A DNA stretch of 64,000 nt, from positions 248,001 to 312,000 of the forward strand of contig JAYKXP010000007.1 of the NCBI GenBank assembly GCA_037176845.1, written 5' to 3'. The DNA comes from Paramarasmius palmivorus. Its lineage: Eukaryota > Basidiomycota > Agaricomycetes > Agaricales > Marasmiaceae. Both the position numbers and the translations under genes were made by a program. Positions 51,581 to 62,782 of the stretch are shown here, piece by piece; position 1 is the stretch's first letter; each line of letters begins with the position of its first letter. The notes beneath the pieces are model-generated. The model did not search any database and had not been told where the DNA came from. It was given only the letters and a program-made list of their open reading frames with translations.

Positions 51581-52153
51581 ATGCCTGAGTCGTCCTCGTC
51601 CGAAAAGCCAAAAACACCTGGATTAATCTTGGGGCCAGATGGGAAGCCATGCAAACCATGTATGGCTTTCCGACATTGGTCAAAACAGCAAACCGGGGAT
51701 GGTAAAAACAACCAAAACACGGCTGCATTGCTCTCTTCTCTCGCTACCGGTACTCCAATGGCTACGCAACAAACAGCCCCTACGATTCAACCTCTTCAGC
51801 CCCCAGCTCACTGCCCACCTGATGTTGAACAACTCGGACGAGCAACATGGACGTTCCTGCATTCCACCGCGGCGTATTACCCGACCAAACCTACCCCAAC
51901 ACAACGCGCCAATATGCTCTCCCTTATCCGCGCGTTACCTCTGCTGTATCCATGTCATGTCTGTGCGGATGACTTTGGTGAAGATCTCAAGAAGAATCCG
52001 CCGGATGTCAGTGGGCGGGAGGGTCTGAGTCGATGGTTATGTGAGAGGCATAATACGGTGAACAGGAAGTTAGGGAAGGAAGAATTCGACTGCGGGTTGA
52101 CCAAGCTGGATGAAAGATGGAAGGACGGACCGGCAGATGGAAGCTGTGATTAG
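51581..52153 (+). CDS. ERV1: FAD-linked sulfhydryl oxidase Erv1
   Basis: One exon of 190 residues. It reoxidises Mia40 in the mitochondrial intermembrane space and passes electrons to cytochrome c. The shuttle disulfide is visible at GKPCKPCMAFRHW. The Erv/ALR core begins LGRATWTFLHSTAAYYPTKP, has the catalytic CxxC in LLYPCHVCADDFGEDL and the FAD-binding His-Asn stretch LCERHNTVNRKLGKEEFDC. The reading frame is open further upstream to 51512, but the first ATG is at 51581. It is the only intronless protein gene in the window that I trust. A broken copy of the same gene lies 4.4 kb downstream (56523-56923). Confidence 0.95.
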   Translation: MPESSSSEKPKTPGLILGPDGKPCKPCMAFRHWSKQQTGDGKNNQNTAALLSSLATGTPMATQQTAPTIQPLQPPAHCPPDVEQLGRATWTFLHSTAAYYPTKPTPTQRANMLSLIRALPLLYPCHVCADDFGEDLKKNPPDVSGREGLSRWLCERHNTVNRKLGKEEFDCGLTKLDERWKDGPADGSCD

Positions 52154-52787
52154 GTCTCCAGGAGGTGTGTATTACTATCGCTGGTTCAATCCTTGGAAGA
52201 TAACGTAGCGTATTCCTGGGCCTAGTCTCGGGAAATAGGTCTCCGAATCTCTAGCAAATAAGCAAATAATGCACCGCTCAATGCTCACATGCTCAATTTA
52301 TACTTGCATATACATGGCCCGACACGTCTGTTGACGCATTAAAGCCGTCCATCAGAGGTGGTACTGAACCTGTCCTCCTTATTTACACTGATGGGCGCTG
52401 GGCGCCAAACGTCTACCTAATCCTATGAAGCACACAACAAGAGTGGCCTGAGACGTTTACGCTGCTATAACTCATATCCGGTTCCCAGACTGACGTCTTC
52501 CAGGTCAGAACGTCAGACTGGTGTTGCTATAGACATTGAAGGTACCGCAGAGTCGCGGCTTTAGCGACCTGTCCTGCTCAGCGCTATGTATAAACCTTCT
52601 GATGAGAAACATTCACCCTGTCTCTTGAAGACCATTCTCCCGCCCGGTATTACATCCCTTTAGGAGAAACACTAGCGCCAATCTATCCATGTGCTAGCAC
52701 AATGCGAAGTTGCGGACATAGCTCATCACTCTCACGAACGAATCGCAGTCCAGGTCTAAAGGGTTGAGGAATACCCCCATCCACTCC
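52154..52787. other. Intergenic, promoter side of DUF2235-WD40 gene 1
   Basis: This lies between ERV1 and the first hydrolase gene. A TATAAA occurs at 52589-52594, about 190 nt before the start codon. Repeated GGGCGC/GCGCC patches occur near 52386-52412. No gene is supported. Confidence 0.4.
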
Positions 52788-55700
52788 ATGGGCCATTCCA
52801 TCTCACGGACCTCTGAAATCACTGGGGCACGGCGCAGCAACTACTCCATCGAACCCGCATACTATCTCCCGAAAGCAAATGAAGGGGGCGACAAAGGGTC
52901 TCCAAATACTACCTTGTCACCTCAACCGGATATCTCGAATAATCTCAAAGAATGTCACTGCAACAGGCAAGACAAGATATCGGAGGAGACCAGGAGGAAT
53001 CTAGTGGTCTGCATTGACGGCACTTCGAATCAGTTTGGCAAATATGTACTAGGTCTCTTCTTTGCAGCTGAACTTCACTGACCAAAGGTCGTAGAACACG
53101 AACGTTGTTGAACTCTACAGCAAACTGGAGAAGGGCGAACGCCAGCTTACATTCTACAATAGCGGCATTGGCACATATGCAACGCCTTCTTGGAAGTCAC
53201 TGGGGCACCACAAACAGGTCATAGGTCATAAAGTTGACCTTGCTATTGCATGGTGAGAATTACTCTGCTAGAGACCTAGATTGGATGACTCAAGTATATC
53301 CAAAGGCGATTCGAGAGAATCCTACTTAGTGCTTATCGATGGCTAAGTGAAGTATATCAGGACGGGGATCGTATCTTCCTGTTTGGTAGGTCACTTTCGC
53401 ATCGTATATTTCACCACCTTTCAATTTCGTTTCTATAGGTTTTTCTAGAGGCGCCTATCAAGTACGAGCTTTATCAGCCATGATAGAGAAGGTTCTGTTC
53501 TGTGTATTACTCAGGCACCTGAAATAATTTTAACATGGCGGATGCAATAAGGTTGGCCTGATACATCGAGGGAATCAAGATCAGATAACATTGTAAGTAG
53601 CAAATCATCTCGAGCCAGCTCTAGTCGTTTTAACCTTTATCCAGTGCATATGAGCTGTACTGCACGTCTGCTGACGAGGGCTCGCTAAGCCAGAGCGAGC
53701 ACCTCGAAAGTCACGAAGACATGGTCTCGACCTTTAAGGAAACTTTTTCTCGAGCGGTAAAGGTTCATTTTGTCGGTGCATGGTAAGTTCTACATTTACA
53801 CAGTACATCTACCCTCTTATCGTGACCACTGCTTGGATCATATATATAGGGATACTGTTTCTTCGGTTGGGCTGGTGAGGTCTGACAAAAATCTCCCTTT
53901 GACAACGTCGGGAATGAAACACGTGTGCTACTTTCGTCATGCTCTTGCAATCGACGAGCGTCGCGTCAAGTTCTTACCTGAATTCGCGTGGGGAAGTGCT
54001 GGCCCAAATTATGAGGACTGTAAAGGTGAAATGCCCCACACAAAGGAAGTGTGGTTTGCTGGGACGCACTCAGATATGTGAGTGATGTCATGGTTTGTCT
54101 GACTATACCTAAGGCTGAATGATTTGGTTGACTACAGTGGGGGCGGCAACATTCCAAACGAAGAGCTGAACAAAAAGAAATCTACGTTACGATGGATGGC
54201 CAGAGAGGCTAAGAAAGCTGGACTACTTCTCGATGAAAGATTCGATGTGACGCTCAAAGAAGGGGAAAGTCAAGAGATCAAGGAATCACTCAAAGGAATT
54301 TGGTGGATATTAGAGGCCATACCCTTCAAAAGGCTGAAATACGTCGATGCCAAGGACCGGGATCGTTTTACCTTTTGGTAGTCACAAAATTCTGAAAAGT
54401 CGCCGGATTTGACTAACTTCCATGGAATAGGCCGCATTTAGGGCGTAGACGAGTCATTCTCAACTCACAGCGCATCCACCAAACGGTATATAAGGCACAT
54501 CGACCAGGGCACAAGAAAAACCTACCGAAGAACCGGCGAGACCCTTTAAATGACAACGCAGAACTTGCGGAACCGGAGAAGGTGGAAGAGGACGAAGAAG
54601 AGCAGGAGGACGAGGACGAAGAAGAAGAGAAGCCGGCAGACATTTGGTCTCTTGTTGATGAGATGGTTCCGTTGGTTGACGTGACAACTCCGGAAGACTT
54701 GGTTCTGGATAGAGTCACTATCTTCTTGGAACACGTTCACGACATTGGTACGTGAAACCCAAACTTATATATGGGGTGGCCTCGTGACGGAATACCACAG
54801 AAGACCTCCCTATCAAAGAGCTATATGAAGAGTTATATCGCCTCAAGCTGGCGGAAAACACAAATGTGGCACAATTTCGGGCAGTGATCGTGATGTTGGT
54901 AATCTATGCTGTCGAAAACAGGTTTTTTTCAGTGCCAGAGAAGGGGCACCTGACGGCAATGCCAGCCATCATCCAGTCCTTACTTTGTCATACCAACGAT
55001 AGATTCGTCGGTATAGCTAAAGATTACATCTTTCGACACTACAAAAGTGAGTAATCTTCCCAGTACGACGGAAGCCAGTCTTTCTCAGTACTTGTAGGTG
55101 GCATTAAAGCTATTACTACCCCGTCACCAGTTTGTTCAGTTTCGATTTCATCCAATGGCGGCTGCATCGCGCTTGGGGAGGAATCAAATGATATCTTCGT
55201 GCTGGATATCATAAATGCAGGCATCATATACCAGCCGCTGAAGGGCCATACAGATCGCGTCACCTCCATCGCGTTCTCCCGCCAGGGCAGGATGTTAGTC
55301 TCCGGGTCTGATGATCACACCGTCAGGATTTGGCGACTCGAGGAGAAATCCCACACAACAATTTGTGTCCATCACAACCGACCTGAAGTGGTAGCCGTGG
55401 CATTTTACCGCAACGACACCCATATTTTTTCGGCGTCGCGTGATGGAACAATTCTGCTTCACGATATTCAGCGTGGTACCTTTACAATTCTCGTCACGGA
55501 TTCAGAGCCAGTTGTGAAAGCTACGCTATCTCCAGATGGGTCAAAGGTTGTCGTGCTATCGGATAGTGGAGCGATGCGTGTCTGGGACACCGAGAAGAAA
55601 ATATGCATTTCACCGGAGTACCTTGCCAGTGATGATCCCATTTCGTCGGTGGAGTTTTCTGTGGACGGAAGTCGTTTCTTCACAGGGAACCGCTCTGGTC

Positions 55701-56095
55701 AAGTCCACATTTGGAATGCGACTGGGGAGTACTTGGACACCCTGGCCAAACATCCGAAGGAAGGAGGGGGCACCATCGATACGTTGGCTGCTTCTAGCAA
55801 GTACCTAGTAGCCAACTACCGAGCGAATATGGTGCAAATGTGGGACCTTCAAGTCAGGCAACCGGGGCCCAGCAGACTATTTCAGTTTTCTGGTCCCATA
55901 CTTTGTGCCACATTCTCACCAAGGCATCCATCTCTTCTCATCGTGTGTTCGGGAAACTGCGCAGTCGAGTTTGTTGATGTTGACGGCGAATTCGTTACTG
56001 AGATACTCCAAAATGAGGGGCCTGGGTCACCGTTTTGCTATTTCAACGACTCTAAGAGAAGAGTCATATCGTCTCCAAGACGTCCGAATCATTGA
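52788..56095 (+). CDS. DUF2235 alpha/beta hydrolase fused to a WD40 propeller (copy 1)
   Basis: Eleven exons: 52788-53045, 53095-53252, 53306-53385, 53439-53491, 53552-53592, 53645-53782, 53850-54077, 54138-54377, 54431-54747, 54801-55046 and 55098-56095; 918 residues. The hydrolase half begins RRNLVVCIDGTSNQF (about 70-81). It has the nucleophile elbow LFGFSRGAYQVRALS with Ser168, HALAIDERRVKF, and the His/Asp block VWFAGTHSDIGGG (His316, Asp318). This is the DUF2235 signature set shared with Tle1-type phospholipases. A helical linker with a long acidic run follows, then from about 587 a WD40 domain with blades such as RVTSIAFSRQGRMLVSGSDD and HTVRIWR. No NTPase domain lies between. It is paired with a close copy at 57528-60847. 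Lipid hydrolysis is plausible; a sensing role for the propeller is inferred. Confidence 0.9.
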
Positions 56096-56522
56096 CCGGG
56101 AGCCATTGGAATTGACTCTAAACATACAAGGTCCGGAATCCAATTCTAAACTTCATATATTACCTGTACTTATTCTTTCCCTATTCGAAGATGAAGACAA
56201 AAATGAATACCGTTCACTTTTTTCTTTGCAATCACGTCGACGAAGCAAGTTGCTCTTTCTTTCCTTATGCTTGTTACGTATTTTATTTATATCTCAGTCT
56301 GTCGCCTATATCTTCCTAGAGTCCTCACTTTTCAGCTTGATTTCAGCATAACTATATGGATATAGCCGCGCTCTCTACCTGACAATATTCGATATTCAGG
56401 CTAGCCACCGAAGTTGTGACGCGCGCCGAATTACCAAATCGGCGCTTGCCGTACCTGACCGCGAAAGTCCGGCGAAGTATCCCACGGTCAAGTCCTTGAT
56501 CGTGTCAGACTCTGACAACTGG
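56096..56522. other. Intergenic between hydrolase gene 1 and the ERV1 relic
   Basis: A pyrimidine-rich stretch follows the stop codon. No gene is supported; the right end begins to resemble ERV1 sequence near 56500. Confidence 0.4.
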
Positions 56523-56923
56523 AAACATGGCAACCCCTACATTCCGACACTGCATATTACCCAATGAACCCGACACAACGCGCTCATACGATCTTTGAAC
56601 TTTCATAGTAATACTCATGCGACGCTTGACACGTACTTACAACTTTGGAAGTGCATTCCACCGCGGAATATTATCCGACCAAACCTATCCCAACGACGCG
56701 CTCTCCATTATCCACCCGTTACCTCTGCTATATCCATGTCATGACCTTGGTGAAGATCTCAAGAAGAATCCGCCGGATGTTAGAGGAATAGAGGGTTTGA
56801 GTCGGTGGTTGTGAGAGGCCTAACGTAGTGAAGCGAAAGTTAGGCAGGGAAGAGTTTCACTGTAGCTTGGGCAAGCTGGATGAAAGGTGGAAAGATGGAC
56901 CAGCAGACGGAAGTTGTGATTAG
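56523..56923 (+). pseudogene. Broken ERV1 copy (relic of a tandem duplication)
   Basis: Two fragments match the functional ERV1 at 51581-52153. The first, about 56523-56598, covers the region around the LHST..YYP codons. The second, about 56648-56923, starts again at the same region and runs to the same C-terminal end and stop. In the second fragment a 12-nt in-frame deletion removes four codons, including the second cysteine of the catalytic CxxC (the relic reads TATCCATGTCATGACCTT). A further deletion lies upstream of it. The TGT codon of the LCERHN segment has become TGA, and single-base shifts follow. It lacks the N-terminal third. It cannot make an active Erv1. Confidence 0.9.
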
Positions 56924-57527
56924 TGTATAAGGTGCGTCGAAGAGCCCCCCCTGAGACAATCCTATATAATGATGCCCTTCAAGGTGTAGCATATATTAAC
57001 ACACGGAATCCGCCCCAATAACCTACTTCACAGAACGGTTCAACCTTTCACGCCCATCTACTCTGATAGAAAACTTGAGCCAAGGACACTTGGACAACAG
57101 GCATGTCGACAAGAAGTCCAGAAGTTGATCATGATTTTACAGTGCCCAGGGCTCTTTTCTTTGTCTGGGCTTGCTATAGAAAGTTCGGGCTATTACACAC
57201 CCCGAGAAATTTTGCCAGATGTTCAGTCACATTCTGAATGCCCATGACAACCTGATCCTGATTTGATCCAGGGAACAGTTCAACTATCAATACTGAATGT
57301 ATGGCGGTGTATTTGATCATGATTAACATCGGGTAGATGGGAGAAACATCCAAGATCCCGTCCTGCGCGCATGGTCTCTATCAGGGATCGACGGACAAAC
57401 GGATTCCAGTGTGGGACGCGTACTAGCTGAGGCAGTATGAAACAAATGTGTTCTCCATCACGATATCCTTTTCACTCTACCCTTTTACTTCACCCTTATA
57501 TTCGCTTCACTTACTTTATTCGCCTTC
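56924..57527. other. Intergenic, promoter side of DUF2235-WD40 gene 2
   Basis: The gap runs from the relic stop to the second hydrolase gene. A TATATAAT string lies near 56962, far from the start codon, and a CTTATATTC near 57495 is closer. No gene is supported. Confidence 0.4.
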
Positions 57528-60500
57528 ATGACCCACCATTCCACAGAGTCCTCTGAGGACGCCGGCCGTTCTCAAGTTGCAAGTACTCAGAATCCCGCGG
57601 ACACGACGCCCTCTTTGATCCAAACCTCGATCGAACCAGTAACCGGCAACTCAGAACCTGCAGATACCAGCAAGCACCCAAACTTCAAACAGAACATGCG
57701 CTCCCGCAAAAAGTCTCGTATTTGCCCACACGGTTCTGAAAAACGTCGTGGGAGGAATTTGGTTGTTTGCATAGATGGGACGTCTAATCAATTCAGCGAT
57801 AAGGTGAGCTGTCTTATGGGAGGTCGTAAAGGATGCTTGACCAGGGTTTACAGAATACAAACGTTGTCGAACTCTACAGCAGACTTGTCAAAGATGATAG
57901 CCAGATCACATTCTACAATAGCGGAATCGGCACACATGCATCGCCGTCTTGGAAGTCGTTCAGCTACTATAAGCAAGTCATCGGTCATAAACTTGATCTC
58001 GCGATCGCATGGTAAGGTGCTTATTCTCAACATTTTCCAAGTCAATTGATGCTACGGCTCCCAGGCGGTTCGAGAAAATCTTACTCAGTGCTTACCGATG
58101 GCTGAGTGAAGTATACGAGGACGGAGATGTTATCTACCTCTTTGGTTAGTTCGTTCGACACTCTGAAGTTATTACGTATGTCTTAGTTTTCCTACAGGTT
58201 TCTCCAGAGGTGCCTACCAAGTACGGGTGTTGTCCGCCATGATAGAAAAAGTTCGCCTCACTCATCTCTTGTGGTGGTGGTTCTCATTTCTTTTGACAGG
58301 TTGGCTTGATTCACAAAGGAAATGAAGACCAGATCGCTTTGTGCGTTGGACTCATTTCAAGTCTCATCTCTATTTTGTACTGACATTCTAAGTAGTGCCT
58401 ACGAGCTATATTGTGCTTCGTCTGACGAAATATCGGAACCCAGTATGTCCGATTATTCTAGTTTATCTGGGTCAACCCTAGTCGCCGAGAGCACTAGCAA
58501 GCATAATACCGAGTCGGAGGATATGGCTTCACGTTTCAAGAGAACTTTTTCCCGCGAAAACGTCAAAGTTCATTTCATTGGTGCATGGTATGAACCGTCA
58601 CTCTCCTATTCTTGTTTATAATTCATCTTGCACCTGTAGGGACACTGTCTCTTCCGTTGGAATGTTTAGAGATGATAAAAATCTACCTCTGACAACGGTA
58701 GGAATGAAGCACGTGTGCTTCTTCCGACATGCCCTTGCGCTTGACGAACGTCGCGTCAAATTTCTTCCCGAGTTCGCGCGTGGTTCTGTAGGCCCGCGAC
58801 CTGAAGACTGTCAAGGCGCAGTGCCACATACCAAGGAAGTGTGGTTCGCTGGGACACACTCGGACATGTAAGTCCTTTATAGACATTTACGCTGCACACA
58901 TGTCTGACTTTCCTAGCGGCGGAGGAAATTCAAGGAACGTACACCTCAACAACAACGGTCCTTCTCTGCGGTGGATGGTCACAGAGGCTAGACAGGCGGG
59001 CCTTCAAATCGGACCGTTTTGTGGGGATTGGAGTAGCATCAAAGATATGAAGGGGATTCATGAGTCTTTGTCGGGGATCTGGTGGTTACTCGAAGCGATC
59101 CCCGTTAAAAGATTACGATATGGATACCCTGATGAACTTACCCATAGGTAAGAGTCCAAAGCACCTTGCATTGCACGACCTCAACGATATCGCATAGACC
59201 ACATTTAGGCGCCCGCCGGAAGATTGTCGAAGGACAGCTCATTCATGGTTCCGTATATTGGGCGACGAATCAACAATACAAAAAGATCCTCCCCGAGGAT
59301 TGGCAAGACGAGAACGACACGAAGAAAGTCGAACCAGACGAAGCGGACCAGGGTGCCCTCAAGCTAGCGGAATTCGTCGATAAACTCGGAGAAGTATCAG
59401 TCTCAGACGCAAAGACGGCTAGAACACTCGCTCAACTAAATGATTTCCTTTCATCGATTCCTAGTATGGGTACGTCGTGTGGTTTGAGAGTCAGAGTATG
59501 TGGTCTAACACGATAGTTCAGAGGAGTTGCCCATCGGAGACCTACATGAAACGTTACGCCAACCTACACACCTTATTCTGGAGAACGATCCCGAGCTGAG
59601 ACATGCTCGAGGGGCGATGTCCGTTATCAATGCTGTAGCCGACACTGGTAGTTGGCCCAAGAAGACACGCTTGAGAGGCATGCCACCAGTGATCGAAGCT
59701 TTGCTCAATCGTCCGGACGATAGATCTGTGGAGGTTGCCAGGAACTACGTCTACCGACACTGCCGAAGTAAGCTCTCCGATCGATGTTTAAACGAAGACA
59801 CATCTAATGAATATCATATCGGCAGGATACCTCGTGCGTATCAACAGCTCAAGGAGCCAGACTCACTCACTCTCCTTTTGCCCATCGAACGACACTCACC
59901 TCGCCTATGTCAAGGGAAACGACGAAAGATCCATTCGGATTCTTGATATCCAAAAAGGAGAGCGGATCGCATTTCGGTGGCAAGATGACATTGACCGCGT
60001 TGTATTCTCTCATAACGGCGAAATGGTTGCGTTAGGTTCCACTGATCACGCTGTTAGCGTTTGGTGGCCAAAAACGGATTCGCACAAGAATCTCTACTCT
60101 CACGACAAAGAGATCACCGCTCTGGCGTTTAACCAAGAAGACACGCATATCTTCTCGGCATCCACGGATGGAACGGTTGTGCTGCATGTTATAGAGAGCG
60201 GAGCTCGCACAACCTGTATCACCGGTTCAGTACCGATTCTGGCTGCAGCTTTGTCTCCGACGGTGGAGTTGAAGGTTGTTGCATGCTCTGAAGACGGGAA
60301 CATACATATGTGGGATAGTCATTCGGGTAGTCGGATATTGGACAGTCGACTGGAAGAAGACGAGGAGGAGGAGGAGGAAGAGGATGTAGGATCGGAAGAT
60401 ACCCGGAACGAGGAGGAAGAAGAGGAAGAAGAGGAAGAGCACGCCAACACTATAGCATTCTCCCCAGACGGTAGTCGTTTCTTCACAGGAACATCGGACG

Positions 60501-60847
60501 AAATTCGCATCTGGAATTCCCACGGAGAATGCATAGATGTCTTCCGCACAAAACCCACTGGACGCATAGTCTGCCTGACCGTGTCAGGCAGGTATCTGGC
60601 AGCATGCTATCAAGGATCGGCGGACTTTGTACGATGGTGGGACCTCAGTCTGAAGAGGCCTGGTATTAAGAAGATACCTCTTCGCATGCAACCGCGATAC
60701 GCGGAATTTTCACAGAAGAATCCGTCTCTGCTTGCGGTTTGCATGGAGAATGCGCTCTACTTTTATGACCTGGACGGGGAGTTTAGTGCAAAGCTGCTGA
60801 AGGAAGGAGGACCTACTACACCTTTCTGTCGGTTTTCGGAAGACTAG
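57528..60847 (+). CDS. DUF2235 alpha/beta hydrolase fused to a WD40 propeller (copy 2)
   Basis: Eleven exons: 57528-57803, 57854-58011, 58065-58144, 58198-58250, 58300-58340, 58396-58587, 58640-58867, 58917-59147, 59198-59469, 59522-59767 and 59826-60847; 932 residues. Domain order and introns match copy 1; exons 2, 3, 4, 5, 7 and 10 have identical lengths (158, 80, 53, 41, 228, 246 nt). Motifs: RRGRNLVVCIDGTSNQF, GFSRGAYQVRVLS with Ser174, HALALDERRVKF and AGTHSDIGGG with His340 and Asp342. WD40 blades start near 593 (LSFCPSNDTHLAYVKG, VVFSHNGEMVALGSTDH, SVWW). An acidic insert of about 30 residues lies within the propeller. The N-terminus differs fully from copy 1, and the linker region has diverged strongly. 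Both copies keep all catalytic motifs. Confidence 0.9.
60353..60440 (+). repeat. GA-rich low-complexity tract encoding a Glu run
   Basis: Purine-only GAGGAG/GAAGAA runs, interrupted once near 60387-60412, encode two poly-acidic stretches inside the WD40 region of copy 2. Confidence 0.85.
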
Positions 60848-61317
60848 GGACTTGGGTTGGTGTAATAGTGGCTTGTCACAAGTCTACTTGCAGAGCGATG
60901 TGAACATGTATTATTACTAAACTCGGGAGACCTTGAGCTAGATAGTTATGTTTACGCAAAGGTTAAAAACAGCTTGCGAATCCGGACGAATGATCGCGGA
61001 ATTTGTGCTAGTGGGAATGTGGTCTTACCTAGGCAAACATCAGCGACCTGGATATTGATGAGAACTTGGCGGACGAACGTGATTCGGCGCAGGGGGAATG
61101 GTAGAGCCGTCTGACGCCGATATGCCAGTGAACGTGTGGGTTTTGAAGTGGCTGAGAATGAGTTCTGAGAAACGCTGGCGGGCAGCGTATGGTGAGTCCG
61201 GGTAAATTGTAATTGAATGGTAGTCCAAATGAAGCATGAACAGGAGATTTCGGTTTTGCGTAAACCCCAATCTAAGTAGGCGCTAAATTTCCCATTTCCT
61301 ATCCACGATCTTCCAAA
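60848..61317. other. Intergenic, nothing recognised
   Basis: This lies between hydrolase gene 2 and RPF1, both on the plus strand. A minus-strand open frame at 61040-61270 has no recognisable domain. Presumed 3' untranslated and promoter sequence. Confidence 0.4.
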
Positions 61318-62621
61318 ATGCCTCCCTCTCGCTTCGAGCCCTCTGTCATTAAGAATAAAATCAAAAGGGAGGAGATTGCGAATAAAAACAAAAAGGCAAA
61401 GCGTCAGGACAAGCTACAGCGAAGACTTGACCGTGCAAAGCTTGAGGCAACGGATCCTGCGGCAAAAAAAGTATGCGTTCAGTATCTCTTTTTCCATTCT
61501 CCAACTCTGAACCAGATTGCATAGAAACGACTATCCACAAATGTATCCAGAACACTCGATAACACTCGTGAATTCGACCCATCCTTCCTGACTGCAGACC
61601 CTTCTTCGTCGACACAAGGAGAGGCATCCTCTTCCGGGGAAAGCAACACACCACAAGACGAAACAGCTGCCGACATTGCCAATGATCCTTTTGCCTACTA
61701 CTTCACATCTGAGGATGACCCGAATATACCCCCAAAAGTTCTCATAACAACCTCACCAAAGGCGTCAAAAGCCACATACGAATTTTGCGATGAAATTGTT
61801 GGTGTTTTTCCTGGAGCGGAATTCATTCGAAGAAAGAAGGGGAAAGGCTTTGAGATGGGTCGAATTGCAGGGTGGGCTGCTGGAAGAGGTTACAAACACA
61901 TGTGTGTGGTGAACGAGGACATGAAAAAACCCAGTGAGCCGTTTCGTCCTTTTTTCTTTGGCTTTTTGCTCATGGATCTAGAAGCGATCACACTGATTCA
62001 CTTACCGAACGGACCCACTGCATACTTCAAACTCACGTCGGTGGAACTAACGAGGCAAATATACGTGAGTAAAGGAGGCCCCCGACACACATCCCATTAA
62101 CATCTCGCCCATCAGGGACACGCTCGCGCGACTCCTCACAACCCCGAACTCGTTCTGAACGGTTTCGTCACACGGTTGGGCCATACAGTCGGCCGAATGC
62201 TTCAAACTATGTTCCCAGCATTACCCGAATTCCAAGGGAGACAGGTCGTCACGTTGCATAACCAGCGAGATTTCCTGTTCTTCCGGAGACACCGATATGC
62301 TTTTAGGAGCACGGAAAGGGTCGCATTACAAGAGATTGGGCCGAGGTTTACGTTGAAGCTCCGGTCGCTGAGGAAGGGTATTCCGGCTGTTCAAAATTAC
62401 GGGGAGAGTGCGAAACCATTAGAGTTCGACGATGCAGAAGAGCAGGCAGAAGAAGCTACTAACCCAGAATCCGTTCCAGAACCTACACAGGTTGTTCCAC
62501 CAAAGCAGGACGAGTATCTTTGGAAATGGAGGGTTCGTTTTCATCTTACATCGCTCGACATACGGCTAATTCCCTATTCCAGCCTGAACTGGAGACAACA
62601 CGGCGCACCTTCTTTCTTTAG
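61318..62621 (+). CDS. RPF1: Ribosome production factor 1 (Brix domain)
   Basis: Five exons: 61318-61470, 61525-61933, 61982-62064, 62116-62532 and 62583-62621; 366 residues. It acts in the nucleolus in 60S subunit assembly. The N-terminus is strongly basic ([20 protein letters not shown]). The Brix domain follows with [38 protein letters not shown] and [20 protein letters not shown]. The sigma70-like RNA-binding segment [20 protein letters not shown] is next, then [18 protein letters not shown]. It ends [17 protein letters not shown], the usual Rpf1 terminus. All four phases agree and the length is typical. It converges on the membrane-protein gene on the minus strand, with 161 nt between stops. 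Confidence 0.96.
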
Positions 62622-62782
62622 ATACATGACATCGGTGTATTATGATTACATGCGCCAATATGTCCATCCTATAGACTGTGTGGTATGGTATGAGCAAATG
62701 ATCGTTGGTAATAGGGTAAGACGTAAGTCATTATTGTGCTATACACTCGTCGAATTTCGTGAAAGGTCCGCTTCGAAGATAC

